Below, one piece after another: positions 44,101 to 56,605 of a stretch of 64,000 nucleotides of DNA; positions within the stretch are counted from its first letter, which is position 1, and every line of letters starts with the position of its first letter. Where the stretch lies: contig NC_134839.1 of NCBI RefSeq assembly GCF_965363235.1, positions 114,198,517 through 114,262,516 of the forward strand. Direction: 5' to 3'. A program made the translations under genes and the position numbers. Origin of the DNA: Mytilus galloprovincialis (taxonomy: Eukaryota > Mollusca > Bivalvia > Mytilida > Mytilidae). The notes beneath the pieces were generated by a model that had not been told where the DNA came from, ran no database searches, and saw only the letters and a program-made list of their open reading frames with translations.

Positions 44101-47100
44101 CAAAAATTCATACATCTTGTTCATGTTGTTACAAACACTTTAACCTATCCAAATCTGGTTTTACATGCAAAATATATTTACTGATTTAAGAAGCCACTAA
44201 AGGAAGCCATAGCTGTTTGTTGCATACTAACACACAAGTAAAAAAAGAGAAACATAGCTTCTTATTTATGTATGTTAACAAATTTTCATCTTTATTAATT
44301 TCAGCACACCAGGTGGAAACACTCTTAGCGCTGCTGAACATACTTGCACATTGATTTGTGCTTTATCAAGGTAAATACTGCTAAACATACTTGTACATTC
44401 ATTTGTGCTTTATCAAGGTAAATACTGCTGAACATACTTGTACATTGATTTGTGAATTATCAAAGTAAATACTGCTAAACATACTTGTACATTGATTTGT
44501 GCTTTATCAAGGTAAATACTGCTAAACATATTTGTACATTGATTTGTGAATTATCAAAGTAAATACTGCGGAACATACTTGTACATTGATTTGTGAATTA
44601 TCAAAGTAAATACTGCTAAACATATTTGTACATTGATTTGTGCTTTATCAAGGTAAATATTGGTGAACATACTTATACATTGATTTGTGCTTTATCAAAG
44701 TAATACCAACCGAACATACTTGTACATTGAATTGTGCATTATCAAGGTAAATACTGCTAAACATATTTGTACATTGATTTGTGAATTATCAAAGTAAATA
44801 CTGCGGAACATACTTGTACATTGATTTGTGAATTATCAAGGTAAATACAGCTGAACATACTTGTACATTGATTTGTGCATTATCAAGGTAAATACTGCTG
44901 AACATACTTGCACATTGATTTGTGCTTTATCAAGGTAAATACAGCTGAACTTACTTGTACATTGATGTGTGCTTTATCAAAGTAAATACTGCTGAACATA
45001 CCTTTACATTGATTTGTGCTTTATCAAGGTAAATACTGCTGAACATACTTGTACATTAATTTAATTTATCAAGGTAAATACTGCTGAACATACCTCTACA
45101 TTGATTTGTGCTTTATCAAGGTAAATACTGGTGAACATACTTGCACATTGATTTGTGCTTTATCAAGGTAAATACTGCTGAACATACTTGTAAATTGATT
45201 TGTGCTTTATCAAGATAAATACTGGTGAACATACTTGTACATTGATTTGTGCTTTATCAAGGTAAATACTGGTGAACATACTTGTACATTGATTTGTGTT
45301 TTATCAAGGTAAATACTAGTGAACTTACTTGTACATTGATTTGTGCTTTATCAAGGTAAATACTGGTGAACATACTTGTACATTGATTTGTGCATTATCA
45401 AGGTAAATACTGGTGAACATACTTGTACATTGATTTGTGCATTATCAAAGTAAATACTGGTGAACATACTTGCACATTGATTTGTGCTTTATCAAGGTAA
45501 ATATTGGTGAACATACTTGCACATTGATTTGTGATTAATTAAGGTAAATACTGCTGATTCATCACTCAACAACTTCCTGTTTACTGAACACTTGCATAAT
45601 TTTACACTATTAAGATTATCCACTTTTGGCGGGGTATCATCAGTGAGCAGTGGCTTACATTTTCACTTGTTTTGTCTTGGAACACATATTAGTTTATAAA
45701 GCAATTTTTAAAGAGTATTGAAAGAATGTGCAATGACTAAAAAAGTTAAATATCTTTACTGAAAATGTGCAGAATAAGATGTCTTTTCCTCTTAGTATAT
45801 ACATATAAGAACATGCAGAGGTTCAATATCCAATTGTCCTAAAAAATTGTCTTGAGAAACATAAGACCATAACAGATAGTCAGAGTTATTGAAAAGTGGT
45901 GATCCTATGATAAGTCCACCAAAATTTGCAAAGGACTCGCACAGTTTCAGTATTTTGCAACAGAAAATATTTCCCTCAACGACCACCAGAGGAAAAAAAT
46001 TTCAAGAACTCTGGATAGTATATTTTTGTAGTTAGATAATGTTAAATTCCATTGTGTTTATTAATTGTCGTAGCTCCATAACAAAATGTTATAAATAAAT
46101 CTTAAAATTTAAATGTAAATTTTTCAGACATATACATCGAGGTGATAGAGCTATGAAGGAGGAAAAATGGAGTGAAAGAAAAGTTCTGATGGGTAATGAG
46201 CTTTATGGAAAAACCCTGGCAATTATAGGTTTAGGAAGAATTGGTAAAGAAGTGGCTCTAAGGATGCAGTCATTTGGAATGACAGTAAGTAAAAATACTG
46301 AAGGAAAGATAAACAATAAGTGGTAAATTTAGTATGATTTATGATAAGAACATGTGATCCCTACAAGATATATACAGGCTACACATCTAAATGCTGGCCA
46401 TTGAAGGATTACCAAGAATTCTGATCCCTACAAGATATATACAGGCTACACATCTCAATGCTGGCCATTGTAGGATTACCAAGAATTAACAAAATTTCAA
46501 GTAAATTGTGGCTGTAAGAGTGATGGCATTTGTTATAATAGTGTTTTCCCAAGATTTTTTTAAGCATAAGAATTCACACAAAATTATTTCATAAAGTTGC
46601 TTTAAATTTGTTTTTCATTTGACACAATTATATACAACAGCAAAATACTATTTGAAATTTTCATTTATGACAGAATTTATGTGATATTTCTTGGGGAAAT
46701 GTTGAGTAAATAAACAATGCGACCATCGTTCATTAAAAAAAGATTAAGATCAGTCTATACAGTCATTTTGTGGTCTGGAACATCAGGACATATCTGTTCA
46801 AAGACTATTTGAAGTCTTTAGAAAATTAAACACCAATGGACATAATGAACAACTTATAGTCATAATGTTTTTGATCACAAACTTGATTTCCATCTGTATT
46901 TTCAGACCATTGGTTATGATCCTATCATTCCTGCTGAAGTTAGTGCAGAGTTTAACACAGAATGGATGCCACTTGAGAAGATCTGGCCACTAGCTGATTA
47001 TATTACAGTCCACACACCACTCATTCCACAGACCAGAAGTAAGTCGGTGTGGTCCAGGTCATGTTTAGGTCTATTTTCTTTTATTAGAAGTCAACAGCAT

Positions 47101-50100
47101 CTTTGGTTGGAAACAAATTAGTGCTTTTCCTCAGATAAAGCCTGTTTAGATTTTTTTTTTAAATATACCTGTTGAAGAATATTTGAGAAATGTAAGGATC
47201 TCACTTAGATTGTATCATTTTGATATTATTCACAATTTTTCAGCAAAGTGACTATTTGAAATGATAATCTAATAGAGATATTAGAAATCTAAGCATATAA
47301 GATAAAAGGGTACAGATAATCCTGATATTTTAATAATTCAACAGAGTTGACAAGACAATATTCATCAAAATTAGTCCAGTATTGAGAAACATATCCAACA
47401 AAAAGACTACAGGATTTGGAAATTATTATACAGTATTCATCAATAACCAAGTACTTATTAGTTAAGATAAAATCTGTTGTGTCTTTGTTGTATAGAATTG
47501 ATAAATGACCAAGTATGCTACATTTGTAGTAAATGAATGCTAAAGCAGTAACTCATTCTGTAAGGTAAAGGTTTATTTGTCTTTACAGATTTAATTAATG
47601 ACCAAGTATTCTCAGTGTGTAAGAAAGGTGTTAAAGTAGTAAATGTAGCAAGAGGTGGAATCATAGAAGAGGCTGCCATCAAGAGAGCTATAGAATCTGG
47701 TCAATGTGGAGGAGCAGGTCTAGATGTCTTTGAAAGTGAACCACCTAAAGATTTCACCTTAGCAAAGATGCCCCAAGTATTAGCAACTCCACATTTAGGA
47801 GCAAGTACCACTGAAGCACAGAAACGAGTGGCTGTTGAGATTGCAGAACAATTTGTTGATGTGGTGCGAGGAAAAAGTTTATTTGGTGCTGTAAGTAGAT
47901 GGTTAAAAATAAGTTTTTTCAAAATTACTTTTGGTTTGTCAAATTAAAATAAAAAGGGTTTTATTTGGTCTGCTCATACTCTTTAGGTCATCCAAACATT
48001 TACCTTTGAATTTTCTGAATTAACAGATCTCTTGTTCTGTTGAATATCTACTTTTAATAAAATTACACAATGGGACATCTATCCTATGCATTATCCTAAA
48101 TAGATAGTTTTAGACATATGTAGGTATGTATCACACAACCACTAACAAATGTATTTGTACAAGTATAATTGCCATACAAACTGTAGTATTTATCTTTCTA
48201 GCTGTTTAGAAAACAGGTTTGAGAACAGTCTTCATGAACGGATGTAAACATGGAAAGTGTTTTGAAATTTTTGTCATGATGTTTCAGTTCACACTTTTGT
48301 TGTTTTATGTTGCAGATAAATGCTCATGCCATGACAAATGCTTTGAGTCCAGAATCTCGACCATGGGTAGTACTTGGTAGGAAGTTAGGACAAGTGGCAG
48401 CAGGTTTAAATCCAGGAAATGTAGAAAATATGCAAGTCACAACTTACGGTATAAAGAGAATCTTTTATAACTTCTTAATTATCTCCCTTTACATCAGTAA
48501 ATTCATGTAATTATCTCCCTTTACAACAGTAAATTCATGTAATTATCTCCCTTTACAACAGTTAATGGCCCAAGACCACAATTAATTCCTCTATCATTTC
48601 TTTATAACGTTTTGTCGCATTAAAAAAAATTTGCCTATTCTTTTTGTCTAATTTTTTGTGTGTGTAATGTACAGTACAAGTCCAAAAATATGTCCAAGTT
48701 TCAGAAAAATTGCACGTATAAAACTTACAAATTTAGCCAATACACATCCATACCCCTATGGACAAGTCAAGAGATGTTCCGAAAACTGTAAATATCACCT
48801 TTTTGCACCTGACCTAATCACTCTTTCCATATCAAAATCAGTTAAAATTAAACATCTAAAAATTTATTTCACCTCTCTTCTTTCATTTCCACCTTATAAA
48901 AGCTAAGAAATGTTTGAGAAAAGGAAAGAAAAAAATTTAAGAAGAAATACACTATAATTAAAGGGAACTATATTCGTGAACAACGAAAAGCGGGGTCATT
49001 AATTGTGGTCTTGGGCCTATTAGGGGCCAAAAACTTGACCAATTCCAATAAAACTTGGCATGATTTAAGCTTAGTGTATTATGAGTCAGTTTACAAAGTT
49101 TCAAAGCCATATGATATATATTATAGAAAATGTGGCATTTTTTATATCTCAACTTTGGTTGCTGAATTGTGACGTTGAAATAGAACAATTTCAACTTTCA
49201 AATTTTGGCTTCAAAAATCCCAAAAAAACACCAAATTGCACTTTTTAATGTCTCAATGGATAAGATATTATCTATTCAAAGTACATGATAGCATACTTAA
49301 TGTATGAGACTTATAAAAATTTGACAAAAGTTAATTTTATATGTGCCTATGCCTAAAAATAGAGGTTTTCAAATGAAGTGAGGCCTTATATGAAATGTAA
49401 TATTTTCCACTTACAACAATTTTCTGAAGTTGTTAAATTAAAACAAAACATTTTACATATCATAAATGTTCTTTTGATGTAAATATAAGTTTCAAATAGC
49501 ATAACACATGAGTTTTACATGGTCTTAAGCAATGTCAAGCTTAAAATAACAAGTTGTCAATTTGGGCCGTTCCCTATATTTCCATATTAAATTGCATATA
49601 AATGATATTGGAGATGGAAATATGCTTCTTTTTGCTCAAATCCTTGCTGAGATATGATCAAATATGAAGCCTGGATGTTACAAGACTGTTGCTTTTAACT
49701 ATGTATGTAGACAGTATGGTCTGATGCAAAGTTTTTTTCAATTTACTGTTTAAAACCTGCATGAAATTTCAATCTTAAAATGCCAATATTTTAACCACCA
49801 GCCATCCAACAGAAGAAAATAAAGGTATTCTGTGAAACAGACAAGTTTAAACAACCAGTAATAAATGCTTTTGATATAGATTCAGTGCAATCTGTTTAAA
49901 GAAATACAATTTTTAAGTGCATAGAACTTCATATTTCACTTGCTTCATACGGACCGTTAGACCTAGACTATTAAAACAGCACATTTTGCACTCTTTTAAT
50001 GCTTTTATCCACTTTTCTTTGTGTTCAGAGTTCACAAATGAGTAAAACACATGAAATAAATACCACAAACACAAATAGATATAAAAAAAAAATGTCAGAG

Positions 50101-53100
50101 AAAAATTAAGGATGCTGCTTTTGCAAAAATATTGAAAAAAGTGAAAAAGCTACTTTTTGGGCATATCAGCTGATTGACTTTTTTTACAAATTTCTATGAA
50201 ATAAAAGTGGAAATCATTTCTTCTCATATAGTTTGACAAATCAATACCAATAGATCATTCAGAGAAGTTGTCAAAGTATAAATTAAAAATTTGCTGAAAT
50301 GCACCTCTTAGGCCCGAGACCACAATTAATTCCTCTATCATTTCTTTATAATGTTTTGTCGCATTAAAAAAAATTTGCCTATTCTTTTTGTCTAATTTTT
50401 TGTGTGTGTAATGTACAGTACAAGTCCAAAAATATGTCCAAGTTTCAGAAAAATTGCACGTATAAAACTTACAAATTTAGCCAATACACATCCATACCCC
50501 TATGGACAAGTCAAGAGATGTTCCGAAAACTGTAAATATCACCTTTTTGCACCTGACCTAATCACTCTTTCCATATCAAAATCAGTTAAAATTAAACATC
50601 TAAAAATTTATTTCACCTCTCTTCTTTCATTTCCACCTTATAAAAGCTAAGAAATGTTTGAGAAAAGGAAAGAAAAAAATTTAAGAAGAAATACACTATA
50701 ATTAAAGGGAACTATATTCGTGAACAACGAAAAGCGGGGTCATTAATTGTGGTCTTGGGCCTAATTCATGTAATTATCTCCCTTTACAACAGTTTAATTC
50801 ATGTAATTATCTCCCTTTACGACAGTTAATTCATGTAATTATCTCCCTTTACGACAGTAAATTCATGTAATTATCTCCCTTTACAACAGTAAACTCATGT
50901 AATTATCTCCCTTTACAACAGTTAATTCATGTAATTATCTCCCCATATGATTATGGACTTTTCCAATTGATCTTCCTCTAAGTTCAGTATTTTTGTGATT
51001 TTACTTTTTACAACAGTTAATTCATGTAATTATCTCCCTTTACAACAGTTAATTCATGTAATTATCTCCCTTTACAACAGATTTTATAACGGTATTCAGA
51101 ACAAGTTATGACTTTTACATAAATATAACATTACAGAACATAAACTAGTCATGCTTTTTCTCTCAAAGTATGTAATCAGTACTTTGCTAGGCTTATATTT
51201 AAAATAACCTGTCACAAGAGATTGATAAATCATAAAATATCTATATGAAGGTAAGGAGATGTGGTATAATTGCCAATAACACAACTATCCAACAGAGTTT
51301 AAATAAAGTGTATGCAAGCAATTATAGTCATCTATAAAAAGGCCTCTACATGAAAAATGTGAAACATTTCAAACGAGGAAACCAAAGGTCTTATTTATAA
51401 CAAAACATTTTAATATGAAAAATTAATATCATATGACAGACATGAATCAATGACAACCACTGAAATACATGCTCCTGACTAGGGGCAGACACAATAAGAA
51501 TGTGACAGGGTAAAACATGTTTGTTAGTGATCAACCATAGCTTGCTTTTAGCAACTTTTGATTTTATACGACTTAACAGGACGTATAATGGTATACTGTT
51601 AATAAATGTTTAGTGGTTTAAAAAAGAGGCTTTATATCAGCTTATAACTTTTTTCAAATTCAATATTAAATCATTTTCTATTTTATTAGCATATTTTAAT
51701 ATGTATTAATGATGATTTTTTTTTTGCTAGAAACATATTAAAACATTACTGGTAATTATCTAGAACAGGTGACATTTTTGACAAGTTGATTTTTTTTCTA
51801 GGACCATCATTGAAACAAGCTGGATCCTACTTGAGTGCAGCTATACTCTCAGGATTACTACAGAACTCTCCTGCAATAGGAGGAGGGGATAGTGCAACTC
51901 TTAATTTAGTTAATTCTCCAGCTTTGGCAAAACAAATTGGATTAAATGTGAGTGCATTTTTATTATACCAATATTTGTTTTCCCTTTAAGTTTGGTAATT
52001 AGTGAAATCTATTTGCAAACAGCATTTACCTTCAAGTTTGTCATTTTTTGTTGTCTGCACCTATTTTATTAAACCCTAGCAATGCTGTATGAAATTTGTA
52101 GGATTTGATATTAATTAATTCCATAAATGTGATAGCATGTGCTCTGTATTTTTTAAACAGATTTCTGAAGGAAGATAATGGTTATTAATTTAGTGATGTA
52201 CAGGTGTGGCTGGGCAATAACTTGAATGCTTTGACATTTTTTTTTTAAATTTAGAAATGGTTTTTTTTCTGTGACTTAATGAAAGTCCAGATTAATTTTC
52301 ATGAATTTTGCTTAGTGTTCTCCCCAGGCCGTTTTAGCGTCGCGGTACCGCGACGCTATATTTTTTCACCGTGATGCTATAATAATTCCCGCGACGCTAT
52401 AATTATTTTGAAGATGCTATTTTACTTATCCTCAATTTTGAACTTTCATCTATTATCGATTATGATCATAAAAATCATATCACCTTTAATTGTAATCCCT
52501 TTAAGTCGGACACTAAAGGCAATTAAGAGATTAAATAGCTAGGTGTTAATTGCCCTCAGGGTGATAACTGTTTGGATGCGAATATCCCAAGCTGACACTT
52601 GTGACATGACTAATACCACGTGTCTGCAATCACCAATATCGACATGGAGAAATGCAATCACAAAACAATTCGAAATCTACGTTTTGTATTACGAAATTTC
52701 AAAGATTGAAACGATTTCTTTTTTTTTTTTTTTTAAAAAAAGGTCGTTTATTTGTGCAACTCTCTCTTTCTCTTCTGGTAATACGAGAGCGAGAATTTTG
52801 GTTTAGAGCTAAAATAAGTCTAATACTTCTTTAAAAAGTTATCATAATTGGCTTAAGTTTATGTTTAATCCATTTAATGCATTACAAGCGTCTTATTCAT
52901 TCACAATCTCTTGTCAAACAATGTTTATTCTCGGACTCATTTTCGTAAATGTTACTACGGCCGCCATTGCACATTTTTGTGTAAACTACGGATCGGAACC
53001 GGACCAGATATGACAAAAATCCGCATTTTCACGATAATGACAACAGATGGACAGTAGACAGAAAAATTAAACCAAGAGAGAAAACTACGCATTAACAAAC

Positions 53101-55308
53101 TATTTGTTAGATAACTTTGTTAAAAATACATATGACTTTGATGTAAAGATAAGAAACAACTGGGACTAATTCATTGAGTGGCATGAAACAATGAATTTCA
53201 TAAACATGATAAAAAAAGTTTTTAAATTGATTTTTTTTTGCTTCTTTTGCTACTTTATCTTTACTTGATATAATATAAAAAGTAGTTAATTCTGTATACT
53301 AGATAATTTAGTTTTGTATATATACAGGTTGCACTCATTCATTCATTTGACTTATTGTTGGGTAACTGAAACCACATATTTATTTTTATTTGGCACAAGA
53401 GGAAAAAAATAATTCTGTAACTATAAATGAATAAAGAAGACATAAACAGAAACAACTGTTTTTGTGGTTATAGGTTATAGTTTAATTGTATTCTCAGTTA
53501 TGAATTGACCAATATAAACTAAAACATATAAAGGAAATAGAGCATCAACGCGACGCGACAAACGACATTAAAAAAAATACAGTTACTTTTTTTTACGCAA
53601 AATGTGATGCTATCCAAAATTTCTGGGGAGAACACTGTTGCTGTTATCATTGTTGAGTAGCCAAGAGTGATATTTAAGCATTGTCCAGGCAATCATTTGA
53701 AAACTCTTTGAAGAAGTCTTTTCAAATCAAGACATGTTGTTTCTTGAAACAAAATGAAGGTCGAGTTTATTTTTTTAGATTTTAGCTTCTATCACTGTTT
53801 AAAGTTGTAATTAATTATTCAGGTAAAGAACACCCATGAAGAAGCAGCTCCAGCTCCATATACTAATGTAGTGTCAGTGATATTCAACAATGGATTCCGT
53901 CTGTCAGGAACAACTTCTGGTGGTAATGCCCTTCTCATTGAAGTCCAAGGTCAACAGTTCTCTGTACCTGCCTCACTAGTTGATGTAGCTTTACTCTTCA
54001 AAGGAACTGGTAACCCTCAGTTACTACCAACTGTAGCAGGTTAGTATTACTCAAAACTCTCAATTAACAACAGAAAGAAGAGTTCAATTTGTACAAGTAG
54101 ACAAAGAATTTTAGAATACGTCTTAGCTACTGGTTCTAATTAAATCAAGCTCACTGTACCTACTCTGGTGATGTAACAATCTTGGTAAAATTACCTGTTG
54201 TATTTCATAATAGATATCATACAGTAATAATCAATAGCAGACATGAAAAATACCTCTTGTGAAGTTCTCAATGTAATTATGTGAAAAAGATAGATGAGGT
54301 CAACATAAGGAGGATTATACAGTTCCTTATTGCTATTTTACCAAATTTTCCCTTGATTTTACTGATTGACAAATATTTTTCTCAGTCAGTAGTTAATGCT
54401 ATAAACTTTAGAGTGCACATGCAATTGTCAATGAAATTAACAACATTGTCATACAATAAACAGATTATCATTGGTCATCTCAAAGCCACTGATTTTCGCA
54501 CTTTCACTGTACCGCCTCAAGCGGAAAAATCAATTATGTTGAGATGACCAATCATAATCTATAAACAAGAATGTATCCATAGTACACGGATGCCCCACTC
54601 GCACTATCATTTTCTATGTTCAGTGGACTGTGAAATTGGGGTCAAAACTTTAATTTGGAATTAAAATTAGAAAGATCATATCATAGGGAACATGTGTACT
54701 AAGTTTCAAGTGGATGTAACTTAAACTTCATTTAAAACTACCTTGACCAAAAACTTTAACCTGAACTTCGCACTATTATTTTCTATGTTCAGTGGACCAT
54801 GAAATTGGGGTCAAAACTATAATTTGGCATTAAAATTAGAAAGATCATATCATGGGGAACATATGTACTAACCTTCAAGTTGATTGGACTCCAACTTCAT
54901 CAAAAACTACCTTGACCAAAAATTTTAACCTGAAGTGAAAGGACGCACGGACGGACAGGGGCACAGACCAGAAAACATAATGCCCCTCTACTATTGTAGG
55001 TGGGGCATAAAAACAGTGTATATTTTAAATTAACAGGCTATATATAGCTTGAAATAGACAATGTTCAATATAGGATGTAAAAAAGACACTTTATTTGACA
55101 TTATATATATGGAACCTGAATGACATTTATGAAATGTTTCTTTTTAGGAGCTTTGGCTAATGCTGGAATGTGTGTATCAAGTTTGACAGTTTCCGTTGAG
55201 AATGATGGACAGAAATGGGGTGTGGCCACTTTTGCCACACCTCCAACAGAAAAATGTCTGGAAGTTTTGAAGACAATTGTAAATGCTGCAGTCCTTGTAA
55301 CTCTATGA
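41122..55308 (+). CDS. PHGDH: PHGDH, D-3-phosphoglycerate dehydrogenase, ten coding exons
   Basis: Catalyses NAD-dependent oxidation of 3-phosphoglycerate to 3-phosphohydroxypyruvate, the first step of serine synthesis, in the cytosol. Exons: 41122-41256, 43609-43760, 44305-44370, 46128-46284, 46906-47038, 47589-47890, 48316-48448, 51802-51947, 53823-54039, 55148-55308. All introns are GT-AG and phases close to 533 codons, the length I recall for human. The NAD site GLGRIG is at 152-157; catalytic R236 (ARGG), E265 (ESEPP) and H283 (PHLGAS) are all present. The C-terminal third is the more variable regulatory half, expected in the animal long form. Introns carry a donor-site minisatellite, MITEs, a composite element and a TIR transposon, yet the coding exons are undamaged. 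Confidence 0.96.
41295..41906. mobile_element. MITE with TTAA target sites in PHGDH intron 1
   Basis: A 17-bp perfect inverted end GGGCATACGATACAGTT at both borders, flanked by TTAA on each side (41291-41294, 41907-41910). TTAA targeting is a property of piggyBac- and Kolobok-type elements. No transposase. Confidence 0.88.
42006..42406. repeat. Inverted repeat, possible MITE, PHGDH intron 1
   Basis: GAGTACCCAAATTGCA (42006-42021) and its exact inverse (42391-42406). No convincing target duplication. Confidence 0.5.
43975..44060. repeat. Short dispersed repeat (ATCCAAGTCA type)
   Basis: Blocks GAGTGCCAACAACTCTC, ATCCAAGTCA and GTAAAAGTAAACCATTAT match the copy at 39100-39180. Confidence 0.65.
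44331..45557 (+). repeat. 47-bp minisatellite grown from the end of PHGDH exon 3 and its splice donor
   Basis: The unit is the last 40 bases of exon 3 (GCTGAACATACTTGCACATT, then GATTTGTGCTTTATCAAG) plus the first bases of intron 3 (GTAAATACT). About 25 diverged copies follow the exonic one. Nearly all keep GT at the donor position; one near 45212 has GATAAAT. Reading past the true donor gives TAA at once. No spacers, so not CRISPR-like. Confidence 0.95.
46362..46497. repeat. 67-bp tandem duplication in PHGDH intron 4
   Basis: Two nearly identical copies of a unit starting GATCCCTACAAGATATATAC and ending TTACCAAGAATT. Confidence 0.93.
48493..51085. repeat. About 32-bp minisatellite (ATTATCTCCCTTTACAACAG), interrupted twice, PHGDH intron 7
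   Basis: Units AATTCATGTAATTATCTCCC plus TTTACAACAGTT occur about three times before the composite element at 48567 and about ten times after 50762. A second interruption at about 50941-51008 is a short dispersed-repeat piece (GTTCAGTATTTTTGTGATTT). Confidence 0.88.
48567..50761. mobile_element. 2.2-kb composite element: two 451-bp TIR units flanking 1.3 kb, PHGDH intron 7
   Basis: Units 48567-49017 and 50311-50761 are direct repeats of equal length; I see only two differences. Each unit itself has inverted ends GGCCCAAGACCACAATTA. The whole is flanked by TAAT (48563-48566, 50762-50765), and removing it would rejoin a minisatellite unit. The interior (49018-50310) is AT-rich with no ORF. Confidence 0.85.
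51242..51545. repeat. Dispersed repeat (recognised from mussel sequences), copy 2
   Basis: Blocks GAGATGTGGTATAATTGCCA, AAAAAGGCC, ACAACCACTGAAATACATGC, CTCCTGACTAGGGGCAGACA and AGAATGTGACAGGG. Related to 34745-34945. Confidence 0.75.
52313..53637 (-). mobile_element. Non-autonomous TIR transposon, copy 2 (uninterrupted), PHGDH intron 8
   Basis: 1325 bp, reverse orientation of 2172-4774, bounded by (T/C)AGTGTTCTCCCCAG ends and TTGCT on both sides (52308-52312, 53638-53642). Shows the empty site of the nested repeat found in copy 1. Carries the same 24-bp palindrome at 52335-52358. Confidence 0.92.
54462..54560. repeat. 22-bp inverted repeat, PHGDH intron 9
   Basis: Arms AGATTATCATTGGTCATCTC (54462 on) and the inverse ending at 54560, with one mismatch; a 55-bp interior. 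Confidence 0.85.
54590..55008. repeat. Dispersed repeat with ATGCCCCAC ends, PHGDH intron 9
   Basis: Starts ATGCCCCAC and ends GTGGGGCAT. Contains two copies of a roughly 175-bp unit (CGCACTATCATTTTCTATGT, later ACTACCTTGACCAAAAA), then ACGGACGGACAGGGG. Confidence 0.75.
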
Positions 55309-56105
55309 GAATAATATGTAGTTTTATTTTAGTTATTTGTAAGAACCATTGGATTGGTCTTAAGATATATGCAAGTCTAAATGAAAGAAAAATTCAGGTT
55401 ATTATTTACTTTTGAGACAATTATAAAAATTATGAAAATAGGGCAATTAATCACACACACACGTATATATTATTGCATGTTTTGTTATTATATTAGTTAT
55501 TAAAGGTATAGGTGTTATGTTCGATCTCAATATTCATGATATTGAATTTTTTTTTTTTTTTTTTTTTCATTTTTTCCCTGTATTTGCAGTATCCTTATGC
55601 TTGACAAATAATTATTCGGGCTAACTTTTGTTTGTGTCAGGATCCATTTTTCAGAAATCAAGATTTTTTTAATTTTTAAGATATTAAAATGTTAATTGTT
55701 GATATGGTTTTGTTTCATATATTATTTTTATAAAACATTTTGATTTTCATAAGCATCCCCTCATAATGAAAGATCCTTAACAGTTTGATGTATAAGTCAT
55801 ATTTTCAAAAACCTAAGCCAAAATATTGTGATTGTCTGATATGTCTTCCAATCATTGAATAATCAACCAATGCTGTAGTTGTATAGGCATTACAAATAGG
55901 GAAATAATCCACAATCTGTTATGTTTAAAAATTAATACTAAGTGAAGTAAGATGTCAGAACAAGCATTCTTATGGTTTATTACTTTTTTGTATGAAACAG
56001 AATACCATTAAAATTTATAGTGGCTTAACTTTAGAGACTTAATACAAAATTGGTTGCATTTAATAAAAGAATTGTTTGAATGATAATCAATGATTACTAT
56101 TCTGT

Positions 56106-56250
56106 TTACATTGTGATAATTTGGTTACATTGTGATAATTTGGTTACATTGTAATGATTTGGTTACATTGTAATAATTTGGTTACATTGTAATGATTTGG
56201 TTACATTGTAATAATTTGGTTACATTGTTAAGTTTGATTACATTGTGATA
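56106..56250. repeat. 19-bp minisatellite (TTACATTGTGATAATTTGG)
   Basis: About seven tandem units with A/G variation in the TGTGATAA/TGTAATGA core. Confidence 0.93.
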
Positions 56251-56491
56251 TACTTTTAAATAAAAATAATTTGCATTGCATTGAGGTTTATATATTGTTC
56301 ATCTAAACATAGTCACCTCATTATTCAGACTTATGACAAATATAAGCTGCAACAGCTGTGAAGATTGGTTGTGTATTTTCATTAGAATCATTATTATTTT
56401 TAAAATATAAGGAGCAATTTATTAATCTTAAGATTTTATTACGAAATTCAATCCATAATGAAAATAATGGTATATTAATAGTTCATAATAT

Positions 56492-56605
56492 AGGGTTATT
56501 GCATGAATATTGGGGGAAATTGTAGAATTTTATATTGCACAAGCTTGCGAGTGCAATATATGTTCTATGAGGGACAATATTCCCCAATATTTATGCAATA
56601 ACCCT
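56492..56605. repeat. Nested palindrome (foldback structure)
   Basis: Outer arms of 32 bp (56492-56523 and 56574-56605, core GGGTTATTGCAT) are inverse with a few mismatches. The inner arms ATATTGCAC (56532-56540) and GTGCAATAT (56551-56559) are perfect. Confidence 0.88.

Noticed and set aside
44331..45557. CRISPR-like appearance of the 47-bp array
   Set aside because: Units are contiguous without unique spacers, derive from an exon end, and lie in a eukaryotic intron.
48658..48906. 82-codon ORF repeated at 50402-50650
   Set aside because: Identity comes from the duplicated noncoding 451-bp unit; no start context or protein-like composition.
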